A stretch of DNA of 64,000 nt, taken from Demequina rhizosphaerae. GTDB lineage: Bacteria > Actinomycetota > Actinomycetes > Actinomycetales > Demequinaceae. A program made the position numbers and the translations under genes. The notes below the pieces were generated by a model, which did no database searches, was not told the DNA's origin, and was given only the letters and a program-made list of their open reading frames with translations. The first letter of the stretch is position 1. Each line of letters begins with the position of its first letter. Below, piece by piece: positions 1 to 7,723 of the stretch. The stretch spans positions 124,001 through 188,000 of the forward strand of contig NZ_BBMC01000006.1 of NCBI RefSeq assembly GCF_000971255.1, read 5' to 3'.

Positions 1-494
1 CGGCGTCGAAGGCGTGGAACCTGGCCGCCATCCCGGCCGCGGTGCTCGTGGGCGGGCCCGATGCGGCCGGGCTCGACGCGTACCGGTCGGGCAAGCACCA
101 CGGCCCCACGCAGCTCGGCGTGATCGCCCAGACGGCGGCGTACACGCACGGCGGGGAGTGGCTCGAGGCGATGCTCGCGGGGCTCGACCGCAACCGCATG
201 CTCGTGCGCGACCTCGTCGCGGAGCACCTGCCCGGCGTCGGCTACACGGTGCCCGAGGGCACGTACCTCACGTGGCTCGACTTCGGCGACATGCTGGGCG
301 ACGAGCCCGCGTACGCGCTCATCGACCACGGCCGCGTCGCGCTCAACAACGGCCCGTACTTCGGCACCGGCGGAGCGGGCCACGCGCGGCTCAACATCGC
401 CACCTCTCCGGAGATCCTCGAGGAGGCGGTGCGCCGCATCGCGACGGGCATCGCGCGGGCTCAGGACGCGGGCTTGTCCCAGGTGAGCGTGTAG
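1..494 (+). CDS. PLP-dependent aminotransferase / C-S lyase (MalY/PatB type), 3' part
   Basis: The gene is cut by the window edge; about 160 C-terminal residues are visible, reading in frame from base 3. It opens with SASKAWNLA, the motif around the PLP-binding lysine of the MalY/PatB cystathionine beta-lyase branch of class I/II aminotransferases. The later segments WLDFGD and ARLNIATSPEILEEAVRRI match the small C-terminal domain, including the arginine that binds the substrate carboxylate. Family members cleave the C-S bond of cystathionine or related cysteine conjugates in the cytosol. The 3' end overlaps the convergent methyltransferase by 34 bp. The family is clear; the exact substrate cannot be told. 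Confidence 0.88.
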   Translation, partial: ASKAWNLAAIPAAVLVGGPDAAGLDAYRSGKHHGPTQLGVIAQTAAYTHGGEWLEAMLAGLDRNRMLVRDLVAEHLPGVGYTVPEGTYLTWLDFGDMLGDEPAYALIDHGRVALNNGPYFGTGGAGHARLNIATSPEILEEAVRRIATGIARAQDAGLSQVSV

Positions 495-1132
495 CGCCAC
501 AGCAGCTCGCGGCGGTACTCGGAGCCGGGCAGGATGCGCTCCGCCGCCTCGCGCACGTCGCGGAACGAGTGCGTGGCCGGCCACCGGCAGTCGCAGCCGT
601 GGTCCCAGTAGCCGCGGAACAGCCGGTGGAACTTGTCGACGAACGTCGCCCACACGTCGCGCGGCAGGTCCTGCGGCCAGTTCGCGTTCGCCATGCCCAC
701 GACCAGCAGCCGGCCGCCGGGCGCAACCAGGTCGCGCAGGCGGGTCAGGCCCTCGTCGAGGTCGAGGTGGTGGAGCACCGCCGACGCGGTGACGACGTCG
801 TAGGTGTCGAGCGGCGAGGCCAGCGCGTCGCCCGCCCGGTATGTGATCGACGGCGACTCCGCGGGCTCCTCCTCCGTCGACGTCAGCAGCTCGACCGTGT
901 GGCCCTGCGCCCGCGCGCGGGCGATCGCGGCCGGGTCGACGTCGATGCCCGTCACCTCGAGCCCGCGCGCCGCGAGCCGGCGCGCGAGGTGCCCCTCGCC
1001 GCAGCCCACGTCGAGCGCGGTGCGCGCGTCGTCGGGGATGCTCCCGAGCAGCGGCGACATGTAGTGGATGTTGTAGTTCCAGCGCTGGTGGTCGGGGCGC
1101 TCCTTCGCGGCCTGCGGCGTCTCCTCGCTCAT
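461..1132 (-). CDS. class I SAM-dependent methyltransferase
   Basis: The protein has 223 aa. Residues about 35-75 carry SAM motif I, LDVGCGEGHLARRLAARG, followed by GIDVDP with the acidic residue that binds the ribose of SAM. The later segment YDVVTASAVLHHLD is motif IV/post-II of the Methyltransf_11/25 type. There is no membrane segment, so it is a cytosolic enzyme. The substrate is not evident from the sequence. The gene converges on the PLP lyase gene and overlaps it. The ATG at 1132 is the natural start. Confidence 0.85.
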   Translation of the reverse strand: MSEETPQAAKERPDHQRWNYNIHYMSPLLGSIPDDARTALDVGCGEGHLARRLAARGLEVTGIDVDPAAIARARAQGHTVELLTSTEEEPAESPSITYRAGDALASPLDTYDVVTASAVLHHLDLDEGLTRLRDLVAPGGRLLVVGMANANWPQDLPRDVWATFVDKFHRLFRGYWDHGCDCRWPATHSFRDVREAAERILPGSEYRRELLWRYTLTWDKPAS

Positions 1133-1194
1133 GACGCACCATCATCCCCCACCCGGGCTGGGACCTCGGTCCCGATCGTGGGAGAATCGCCCGC

Positions 1195-1785
1195 GTGAGC
1201 GAGAGCGTGTCGAGGCTGGGCCGCGCGGCCGGCGCCGCCGCGCTGTCCACGTTCTCCGCGCTGGCCCTCCACGTCCTCGCGGGCGGCCACACGCCCACGC
1301 TGCTCGCCGTCGCGGCGCCGCTCGGCGCCTCGTTCGCCGTCGCCGCGCAGCTCGCGGGCCGTCCGCTCGGTCGCTGGCGCCTCGCCGCGATCGTCGCCGC
1401 CAGCCAGCTCGCGCTCCACACGTCGTTCTCCGTGGGCGCCGCCGCACCGGTCGCGCTCGAGGGGCACGCGGCCCATGACCCGTCGGCCATCGCGGACGCC
1501 GTCGCCGGCTCCGCGGTCCACGCGCACGCCGCGTCGATGCCGCTCGCGCACGCGCTCGCCGGCGCGCTCACCTACGTCGGCATCCGCCGCGCCGGCGCGG
1601 CGCTCCGCGCGCTCGCCGCCCTCGCCGCGCTCGTGTCGCGCGCGCTGCTCGCAGGCCTGGCGATCGGCCCCGTGCCCGCGCTCGCCCCCGCCGCCCGCAT
1701 CGTCCCGACGCCGCGCGCGCCGCGCCGCATCGTCCCCCACGCGCTCGTCTCCCGTGCGAGCCGCGCCCCTCCCGTGACCGCCTGA
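1195..1785 (+). CDS. hypothetical multi-pass membrane protein
   Basis: The protein has 196 aa and starts with GTG. A -10-like GAGAAT lies 7 nt upstream of the start. Residues about 8-180 are rich in Ala, Leu and Val and form four or five hydrophobic segments with very few charges, so it is probably an integral membrane protein. His residues occur in the loops (ALHVLAGGH, GHAAH, HAHAASMPLAHA), which may matter because the next genes encode a copper chaperone and a haem peroxidase. Near the C-terminus the segment RIVPTPRAPRRIVPHA is encoded by two copies of the GCATCGTCCC decamer 30 nt apart. I do not recognise a named family; a copper role is inferred from context only. Confidence 0.6.
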   Translation: MSESVSRLGRAAGAAALSTFSALALHVLAGGHTPTLLAVAAPLGASFAVAAQLAGRPLGRWRLAAIVAASQLALHTSFSVGAAAPVALEGHAAHDPSAIADAVAGSAVHAHAASMPLAHALAGALTYVGIRRAGAALRALAALAALVSRALLAGLAIGPVPALAPAARIVPTPRAPRRIVPHALVSRASRAPPVTA

Positions 1786-1878
1786 GCAGCCCACCCGCGC
1801 GGATCCCGCGCACCCCCTTTCAGGCAAGCCGCGCGCCGGCACGCCCTCGCACGCGCGCGCACCCATCACAGGAGAGTC

Positions 1879-2376
1879 ATGTCCACCCGTCCCCGCTTCC
1901 TCGCCACCGCCGCCGTCGCGCTGGCCTCCGCCGCCGCCCTCGCGGGCTGCGCGTCCGACACCGCCTCCTCGGAGGCCTCGCTCACGGTCGAGGACCCCTG
2001 GGTCAAGACCGTCGAGTCCGGCATGACCGCGGCCTTCGCCACCCTCACCAACACCACCGACGCCGACCTCACCGTCGTCGCCGCCTCCTCCGACGCCGCC
2101 CCGATGATCGAGCTCCACGAGGTCGTCGACGGCGACATGCAGGAGAAGGACGGCGGCTTCACCGTCCCCGCCGGCGAGACCCTCACGCTCCAGCCCGGCG
2201 GCTACCACCTCATGCTCATGGGCGTGGAGGAGCCGATCGTCGCGGGCGACGAGGTGGCCTTCACGCTCGAGCTCGAGGACGGCTCGACCGTCGGCTTCAC
2301 CGCGACCGCGAAGGACTTCGACGGCGCCAACGAGGACTACGACGGCGAGTCGATGGACGCGGAGTCCTCGCACTGA
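1879..2376 (+). CDS. copper chaperone PCu(A)C, lipoprotein
   Basis: The protein has 165 aa. An N-terminal lipoprotein signal ends in the lipobox LAGC with Cys24, so the mature protein is anchored outside the membrane. The PCu(A)C fold follows. Its copper-binding His/Met set is visible as H80, M87, H110 and M112 (HEVVDGDM and GGYHLMLM), close to the family pattern H-Xn-M-X21-H-X-M. PCu(A)C proteins bind Cu(I) outside the cell and pass it on, for example to cytochrome oxidase. The C-terminal tail is acidic. The SD-like AGGAGAG lies just before the ATG. The gene ends 2 bp before the Dyp peroxidase gene, so the two are almost certainly cotranscribed. Confidence 0.9.
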   Translation: MSTRPRFLATAAVALASAAALAGCASDTASSEASLTVEDPWVKTVESGMTAAFATLTNTTDADLTVVAASSDAAPMIELHEVVDGDMQEKDGGFTVPAGETLTLQPGGYHLMLMGVEEPIVAGDEVAFTLELEDGSTVGFTATAKDFDGANEDYDGESMDAESSH

Positions 2377-2378
2377 TC

Positions 2379-3632
2379 ATGCGCGACTCCGCTCGACACG
2401 GTCCCAGCCGGCGGCAGCTCCTCTTCGGAGGGGCCGCCGTCGGCGCCGCCGCGGCCGCCACGCTCGGGGCCGAGCGCGCGGGCCTGCTCCCCGGCTCGGA
2501 CGCCGGCCCATCCGCCGATACCGCCGGCATCAACGGCGAGCGCATGGTGCCGTTCCACGGCGCCCACCAGGCGGGCGTCACGTCGACGCCCGGCGCGCAC
2601 GCCACGTACCTCGCCTTCGACCTGCTGCCCGGGACCGACCGGGACCGTCTCGCCGCGTGGCTGCGGCTCCTCACGGACGATGCGGCCCGCCTCACGCAGG
2701 GCCGCGGCGCCCTCGCGGACCTCGAGCCCGAGCTCGCCGCGCGCCCGGCGGGGCTCACCGCGACGTTCGGCCTCGGCCGCGAGGCCGTGGCGCGCGCCGG
2801 CGCGGAGGTCCCCGCGTGGCTCGGCCCGCTGCCCGCCTTCGAGGAGATCGACGCGCTCGAGGAGCGCTGGTCCGACGGCGACGCGATGGTCCTGCTGCAC
2901 GGCGACGACCCGACCGCGATCGCGCACCTCGCGCGCATGATCGTGCGCGACTCGCGGTCCTTCGCGTCGCTGCGCTGGCGCCAGAGCGGCTTCCGGCGGG
3001 CGTACGGCTCCGACGCGCAGGGCACCACGATGCGCAACCTGTTCGGCCAGGTCGACGGCTCGACCACGCCCAAGCCCGCCGACGACGCCTTCGGCGCCGC
3101 GGTGTGGGCCGGGGACGAGGCTCCCGCGTGGCTGCGCGGGGGCACGTCGCTCGTGCTCCGGCGCATCGCGATGGACCTCGAGGGCTGGGACGAGGTGGGC
3201 GTCGAGGGGCGCGAGGCCTCCGTGGGTCGACGCCTGTCCGACGGCGCGCCGCTCACCGGCGGCTCCGAGCACGACCCGATCGACCTCGAGGCGACCGACG
3301 CGAGCGGGTTCACGGTCGTCAACCCGGCCGCCCACTCGGCCCGCGCCCACGTGAGCGACCCCGCCCGGGGCATCGTGCGCATCGGCTACAACTACGACGA
3401 CCCGGTCGAGGCCGGGGCGGTCGACACCCAGGGCCGGCCCGCCGTGTCCAACGTGGGGCTCCTGTTCGGCTCGTGGCAGCGCGACGTCGACGCGCAGTAC
3501 GTCCCGATGCAGCGCCGCCTCGCGCAGGCGGACCTGCTCAACACGTGGACGACGCCCATCGGCTCCGCGGTCTTCGCGATCCCTCCGGGCTGCGAGGAGG
3601 GCGGCTTCGTCGGCGAGACGCTCTTCGCCTGA
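2379..3632 (+). CDS. Dyp-type haem peroxidase, Tat-exported (EfeB-like)
   Basis: The protein has 417 aa. It begins with a twin-arginine signal (SRRQLLFGG, Arg11-Arg12) and an Ala-rich hydrophobic stretch, so it is exported folded with its haem. NLFGQVDGST corresponds to the Dyp GXXDG motif; the Asp is the catalytic acid. The His of NPAAHSARAHV fits the proximal haem ligand, and IVRIGYNYDD matches the conserved region with the distal Arg. Length agrees with the family. It lies 2 bp downstream of the copper chaperone, a pairing common in actinobacteria. Its substrate is unknown. EfeU and EfeO genes are not present here. Confidence 0.9.
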   Translation: MRDSARHGPSRRQLLFGGAAVGAAAAATLGAERAGLLPGSDAGPSADTAGINGERMVPFHGAHQAGVTSTPGAHATYLAFDLLPGTDRDRLAAWLRLLTDDAARLTQGRGALADLEPELAARPAGLTATFGLGREAVARAGAEVPAWLGPLPAFEEIDALEERWSDGDAMVLLHGDDPTAIAHLARMIVRDSRSFASLRWRQSGFRRAYGSDAQGTTMRNLFGQVDGSTTPKPADDAFGAAVWAGDEAPAWLRGGTSLVLRRIAMDLEGWDEVGVEGREASVGRRLSDGAPLTGGSEHDPIDLEATDASGFTVVNPAAHSARAHVSDPARGIVRIGYNYDDPVEAGAVDTQGRPAVSNVGLLFGSWQRDVDAQYVPMQRRLAQADLLNTWTTPIGSAVFAIPPGCEEGGFVGETLFA

Positions 3633-3660
3633 TCGGGTAGCGGCCGGAAGGGGTCGCCCG

Positions 3661-3666
3661 TAGCCT
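3661..3666 (+). promoter_or_regulatory. -10 box TAGCCT of a likely leaderless transcript
   Basis: TAGCCT ends 6 nt before the ATG at 3673, and no Shine-Dalgarno sequence is seen. The spacing predicts transcription starting at or next to the start codon. This arrangement recurs in the window. Confidence 0.55.
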
Positions 3667-3672
3667 CGTCGC

Positions 3673-4569
3673 ATGAGCACAACGGGGTGGTCGGGTCCCG
3701 CCGCCGACATCGCCGTCACGCAGTCCGCGGTCCGCTCGCTGCTCGAGCGCGATCACCCCGACCTCGCGTCGCTGCCCCTGGGGGACGCGTACGAGGGCTG
3801 GGACAACGTCACGATCCGGCTCGGCGACGCGCTCGCGGTGCGCATCCCGCGCCGCGCGCACGCCGCGCAGCTGATCGAGCGCGAGCACGTGTGGCTGCCC
3901 CGCCTCGCGCCCGCGTGGGACTTCGCGGCGCCCGTGCCCGAGCGCATCGGCGGCCCGTCCGACGAGGTGCCGTGGGCCTGGGCCGTGGTGCCGTGGCTGC
4001 CCGGCGTGCCCGCCTACGACGAACCGCTCAGCGGCCGGGGCGCCGCGGACCTCGGCCGCGCCCTCGCGCGGCTCCACGCCCCGGCCCCGCCCGAGGCGCC
4101 CCGCAACCCGTTCCGGTCGTCCCCGCTCGCCGAACGGGCCGAGCGCTTCGACGACCGCGTCGAGCGGCTGCTCGAGACGGGGGTCGCGCTCGACGCGGAC
4201 CTCGCGCGCGAGCACTTCCACGCGGGAGCGGTCCAGCGGCGCCCGCTCGAGACGTGGGCGCACCTCGACCTGCACGGCGCGAACGTGCTGACCCGACGCG
4301 GGCGCCTGGCCGGCATCCTCGACTGGGGCGACCTGGGCGTCGCGGACCCCGCGACGGACCTCGGGCAGGCGTGGTGCCTCGTGGGCAGCGCGCGCGTGCG
4401 GGACCTGCTCAAGGGCTACGACGATGCCGTCACGCCGCTCGACGAGGCGGCGCTGCTGCGGATGCGCGCCGAGGCGCTCGCCTACGCGGTCACGCTCGCG
4501 TCGCTCGAGGAGCAGCCGTACCGGGACGCGGGCAGGCGCGCGCTGGCCGACCTCGACGTCGCTGGCTGA
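3673..4569 (+). CDS. aminoglycoside phosphotransferase (APH) family kinase
   Basis: The protein has 298 aa. It has the APH/choline-kinase fold: an ATP-binding N-lobe, the catalytic loop HLDLHGANV (H-x-D-x4-N intact) near residue 197, and the metal-binding motif ILDWGDLGVADPATDLG. Such kinases phosphorylate small alcohols including aminoglycosides, but most chromosomal members do housekeeping or unknown work, so resistance should not be assumed. A similar but catalytically degraded relative lies at 8832-9731. The start follows a TAGCCT box with no SD, suggesting leaderless expression. Confidence 0.85.
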   Translation: MSTTGWSGPAADIAVTQSAVRSLLERDHPDLASLPLGDAYEGWDNVTIRLGDALAVRIPRRAHAAQLIEREHVWLPRLAPAWDFAAPVPERIGGPSDEVPWAWAVVPWLPGVPAYDEPLSGRGAADLGRALARLHAPAPPEAPRNPFRSSPLAERAERFDDRVERLLETGVALDADLAREHFHAGAVQRRPLETWAHLDLHGANVLTRRGRLAGILDWGDLGVADPATDLGQAWCLVGSARVRDLLKGYDDAVTPLDEAALLRMRAEALAYAVTLASLEEQPYRDAGRRALADLDVAG

Positions 4570-4580
4570 GGGCCGAGGCT

Positions 4581-5414
4581 TCAGGCGCCCATCTTCTGGA
4601 GGAAGGGCTCGAGCTCGACCCAGTTCTCCTCGTCGCTGCGGTCGTCCCGCCACAGGGACATGTACTCGGCCTTGGTCTGCTCGGAGGCCTCGTTCCACAC
4701 GCGCAGCGCGTGCTCGAGGTCCTTGTGCCAGTAGCCGACGATGCGGAAGTGGGTGAGCGGCAGGCCGTACCCGCGACGCAGCATCGTGCGGATCGCGCGC
4801 GAGTCCTTCGCCTCGCACGCCACCCAGATGTACGCGCCCGCCTCGCGGTCGAGGAAGCGGTCCTCGAGCGCGATCAGCGCGTCCTTGAGCACCGAGGCGC
4901 GCACCCCGTTGCCGCCCAGCCGCCACTCGATGGTCGCGGTGGCGGCGGTGGGCAGGTCGCGGGCCTCGGCCATGTCGGCGAGCTCGACGACCACGTGGAA
5001 CTCCTCGTCCGCGTCGGCCTCCGCGAGGATGCGCGCGATCGCGGGCAGCGCGGTCGCGTCGCCGACGAGCACGCGCGTGCCCGCGCCCTCGGGCGCCTTG
5101 TAGTAACCCTTCGAGTCCGACACCTCGGTGCGGTCCCCGGGGCGAGCCGTGCGGGCCCACGTGGCGCCCGGGCCGTCGCCGTGGATGAAGACCTCCATCT
5201 CGAAGCCGTCCTCGACGTGCCCGCTCACCGTGTAGTGGCGCGCGCTGTGCCCGTCCGCATCGGCGGTCTCCGCCCCCACCTCGACGTGCACGCACTCGTC
5301 GGGGGTGCCGTCCGAGACCCACGCGCCGGGATCGTCGAGACGCAGCCGCACGCGCATCATGTGCGACGTCACGACCTCGGTCGCGGTGATCGTGGCGGCG
5401 TGGACGGTCTCCAT
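4581..5414 (-). CDS. siderophore-interacting protein (FAD/NAD(P)H ferric-siderophore reductase)
   Basis: The protein has 277 aa from the ATG at 5414. It matches the SIP/ViuB family: an FAD-binding beta-barrel (METVHAATITATEVVTSHMMRVRL; ARHYTVSGH as the RxYT flavin motif; FIHGDGPGATWA) and a C-terminal NAD(P)H domain with VLVGDATALPAIARIL. These enzymes reduce ferric siderophores in the cytosol to release iron. A GTG at 5465 would add 17 residues but lies inside a near-perfect iron box, so the ATG at 5414 is the better start. Repression by an IdeR/DtxR protein under iron sufficiency is expected. Confidence 0.9.
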   Translation of the reverse strand: METVHAATITATEVVTSHMMRVRLRLDDPGAWVSDGTPDECVHVEVGAETADADGHSARHYTVSGHVEDGFEMEVFIHGDGPGATWARTARPGDRTEVSDSKGYYKAPEGAGTRVLVGDATALPAIARILAEADADEEFHVVVELADMAEARDLPTAATATIEWRLGGNGVRASVLKDALIALEDRFLDREAGAYIWVACEAKDSRAIRTMLRRGYGLPLTHFRIVGYWHKDLEHALRVWNEASEQTKAEYMSLWRDDRSDEENWVELEPFLQKMGA

Positions 5415-5450
5415 GGGGCTCCGTTCAGGGGATTCGCGGGGGCCTGCGAG

Positions 5451-5469
5451 GAAGGTGAGCCTCACCTCA
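5451..5469. promoter_or_regulatory. DtxR/IdeR-type iron box
   Basis: The core AGGTGAGCCTCACCT (5453-5467) is a perfect palindrome about its central base and fits the IdeR/DtxR operator TTAGGTTAGSCTAACCTAA well. It sits 37 bp upstream of the ATG of the siderophore-interacting protein, where a repressor would block transcription. Confidence 0.8.
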
Positions 5470-5566
5470 CCGTTGCAGTGTAGACCACATCCGCAACGGC
5501 GACGTTGCCTAATTCAAACGCACGAAATGCGGGCGTCACAACGTTATGCGCGGCTATCGTGTGGCC

Positions 5567-6133
5567 GTGGCCTTCGCTCCCCTTCACACCTCCAGACTCG
5601 TGCTCCGCCCGTTCACGGCGGCGGACGCCGAGGACTTCGCCGCGCGCCGCTCCGACCCCGAGACCGCCATGTACCAGGCCTGGCGGATCCCCTACTCGGT
5701 CGAGAAGGCGCTCGCCCTCATCGAGGAGAGCGAGAAGCACGACGGCCCGATGCCGGGGCACTGGTACCAGCTCGACGTGCAGCGCGTCGCCGACGGCCGC
5801 ACCGTGGGCGACGTCGCCGTGTACCTGCACGAGCACGGGCACACCGCGGAGATCGGCTACACCCTGCACAGCTGGGCGCGGCGCAAGGGGTACGCGACCG
5901 AGGCCGCCGCCGCGCTCATCGACCACCTCGTCGACGTCACCGGCGTGCACCGCGTCGAGGCGTCGACCCACCCCGCCAACGAGCGCTCGATCCAGGTGCT
6001 CAAGCGGCTCGGCTTCGAGGCCGAGGGCGTCAAGCGCGAGGCCTTCTGGGTCGAGGACGAGGTGTCCGACGACGCGATCTTCGGCCTGCTCGCACGGGAC
6101 TGGCGGTCGCGCCGCGACCTCCTGGGGATCTGA
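5567..6133 (+). CDS. GNAT acetyltransferase, RimJ/RimL-like
   Basis: The protein has 188 aa from the GTG at 5567; an ATG at 5546 would give 195 aa. TATCGT (5555-5560) ends 6 nt before the GTG, a leaderless-type promoter, which favours the shorter form. The N-terminus TSRLVLRPFTAADAEDF is typical of the Acetyltransf_3 group that acetylates protein N-termini. The acetyl-CoA loop is visible as HSWARRKGYATEAAAALI, and ASTHPANERSIQVLKRLGF is the usual C-terminal motif. The protein is cytosolic and its substrate is unknown. It is divergent from the siderophore protein gene and shares its short promoter region. Confidence 0.85.
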   Translation: MAFAPLHTSRLVLRPFTAADAEDFAARRSDPETAMYQAWRIPYSVEKALALIEESEKHDGPMPGHWYQLDVQRVADGRTVGDVAVYLHEHGHTAEIGYTLHSWARRKGYATEAAAALIDHLVDVTGVHRVEASTHPANERSIQVLKRLGFEAEGVKREAFWVEDEVSDDAIFGLLARDWRSRRDLLGI

Positions 6134-6154
6134 CTTCACGGAATCTTCACGGAA
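6134..6154. promoter_or_regulatory. tandem CTTCACGGAA repeat, likely OmpR-family operator
   Basis: CTTCACGGAA occurs twice (6134-6143 and 6145-6154) with an 11-bp period, one helical turn. This is how OmpR/PhoB-family dimers bind. It lies about 60 bp before the DUF2202 gene, and an OmpR-family regulator is encoded directly after that gene. Confidence 0.65.
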
Positions 6155-6216
6155 GCGCCCCGAGGCGCTTCACACGGCGGCGATGGACTGGGGTCATCCG
6201 AGGGAAGGAGACCCCG

Positions 6217-7026
6217 ATGACCACGCACACCACGCGCCTCGCGCTCACCGCCGCCGCGGCCGGAGCCGCGCTCCTCGCCGTCCCGGTCGCCGCCTGGGCG
6301 GGCGCCGGGAACGGCGGCAGCGACGACGACGCCGGGAACGGCACGCAGACGCGCATCGAGTCCGGGATGGGCATGATGAGCGGCTGGGGCCGCACCGACG
6401 ATGACGACGGCACCACCGGCCGACGCGGCGGCATGGGCATGGGCCGGTCCGCGGGCGCCGGCGCGGGCGCCGGCATGGGCGTCGGGGACGGCAGCTGCCT
6501 GGACGATGCGGTGGTCGAGGGCGACGCGACCGATGCCGACGCCGCCTCGCTCGCGGCGATGGCCGACGAGGAGCGCATGGCCCGCGACCTCTACCTCGAG
6601 CTCGCCGACGCCTGGGACCTGTCCACGTTCGACAGGATCGCGGCCGCGGAGGACCGCCACCTCGACGCTGTCGTGCGACTGGCCGACGCGCACGGGCTCG
6701 ACGACCCGACGGAGGACGCCGAGGCCGGCGTCTACGCCGACGCGGACATCCAGGCGCTGTACGACGAGCTGCTCGCGCAGGGCTCGGAGTCCGAGACCGC
6801 CGCGCTGGGGGTGGGCGCGCTCGTCGAGGAGACCGACATCGCGGACCTCCGGGCCCAGGACGTCGACTCCGACGCGATCGCCTCGACCTACGCGCGGCTC
6901 GAGCACGCGAGCGAGCACCACCTCGCCGCGTTCGTGCGGGCGCTCGACGCCGCCGGCGCCACGTACTCGGCATCGGTCCTGGATCCGGCGGAGGTGGAGG
7001 ACATCACGGGCGTCCCCGCTCCGTAG
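6217..7026 (+). CDS. DUF2202 ferritin-like secreted protein
   Basis: The protein has 269 aa. An N-terminal signal peptide (LALTAAAAGAALLAVPVAAWAGA) is followed by a disordered Gly/Met/Asp-rich stretch (about residues 30-95, with GMGMM and GMGMGRS), then an all-helical DUF2202 domain. The domain has the ferritin-like pattern MADEERMARDLYLEL, AAEDRHLDAV and EHASEHHLAAF, with Glu and His at metal-binding spacing. The Met-rich linker suggests contact with metal ions such as Cu(I). A clear SD (GGAAGGAG) precedes the ATG. The tandem repeat upstream and the two-component system downstream suggest that the system controls this gene. The biochemical role of DUF2202 is not established. Confidence 0.8.
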   Translation: MTTHTTRLALTAAAAGAALLAVPVAAWAGAGNGGSDDDAGNGTQTRIESGMGMMSGWGRTDDDDGTTGRRGGMGMGRSAGAGAGAGMGVGDGSCLDDAVVEGDATDADAASLAAMADEERMARDLYLELADAWDLSTFDRIAAAEDRHLDAVVRLADAHGLDDPTEDAEAGVYADADIQALYDELLAQGSESETAALGVGALVEETDIADLRAQDVDSDAIASTYARLEHASEHHLAAFVRALDAAGATYSASVLDPAEVEDITGVPAP

Positions 7027-7027
7027 G

Positions 7028-7723
7028 ATGACGAGCGTGGCGGGACGCACCGTGCTGGTGGTCGACGACGAGGAGAACATCCGTGGCCTCGTCGGCGGCT
7101 ACCTGCGCCGCGACGGCTTCGAGGTCGCGGAGGCCGCGAGCGGCGAGGACGCCCTCGCGGTCCTGTCGCGCGACCCCGTCGCCCTCGTCCTGCTCGACGT
7201 GCGGCTGCCCGGCATCGACGGCGTCGAGACCCTGCGCCGCATCCGCCGCACCTCGGACGTGCCCGTCCTCATGCTCACGGCCCGCGCCGAGGAGGCCGAC
7301 CGCATCGTCGGCCTCGAGGTGGGCGCGGACGACTACGTGACGAAGCCGTTCAGCCCGCGCGAGGTGGTCGCCCGCGTGCGGGCCATCCTGCGCCGCGGCG
7401 ACTCCGGGGGCCGCTCCCCCGACCGCCTCGACGTCGCGGACGTGAGCATCGACCTCGGCGGCCGCGAGGTCACCGTCGGCGGCGCCCCCGCGACGCTCAC
7501 CGCGCTCGAGTTCGACCTGCTCGCCGCGCTCGCCTCCGCGCCGGGCCGCGTCTTCACCCGCCGCCAGCTCATCGAGCGCGTGTGGGGCTGGGACTTCTTC
7601 GGCGACGAGCGCATCGTCGACGTGCACGTCCGGAAGCTGCGCCGCGCCCTCGGCGACGACGCCGAGCACCCGCGCCTGCTCCACACGGTGCGCGGCGTCG
7701 GCTACAAGCTGGCGACGCCGTGA
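7028..7723 (+). CDS. OmpR/PhoB-family response regulator
   Basis: The protein has 231 aa. The receiver domain (residues about 7-118) has the acidic pair D13-D14, the phospho-acceptor D57 in LLDVRLPGIDG, T84-region MLTARAEEADRI, and K in YVTKPFSPRE. The C-terminal winged helix has LTALEFDLLAALA, TRRQLIERVWG and VDVHVRKLRRAL. The start may be ATG 7028 or GTG 7037; TAGGAT (7024-7029) ends 7 nt before the GTG, so a leaderless GTG start is possible. The gene overlaps the histidine kinase gene by a GTGA junction. It is the likely reader of the tandem repeat at 6134-6154. Confidence 0.93.
   Translation: MTSVAGRTVLVVDDEENIRGLVGGYLRRDGFEVAEAASGEDALAVLSRDPVALVLLDVRLPGIDGVETLRRIRRTSDVPVLMLTARAEEADRIVGLEVGADDYVTKPFSPREVVARVRAILRRGDSGGRSPDRLDVADVSIDLGGREVTVGGAPATLTALEFDLLAALASAPGRVFTRRQLIERVWGWDFFGDERIVDVHVRKLRRALGDDAEHPRLLHTVRGVGYKLATP

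Noticed and set aside
3673-4569. Calling the APH-family gene an antibiotic resistance gene
   Set aside because: Only the fold and catalytic motifs are visible; nothing ties it to aminoglycosides or another drug.
5465-5465. GTG at 5465 as the start of the siderophore-interacting protein
   Set aside because: It lies inside the iron box, and the family N-terminus begins at the ATG at 5414.
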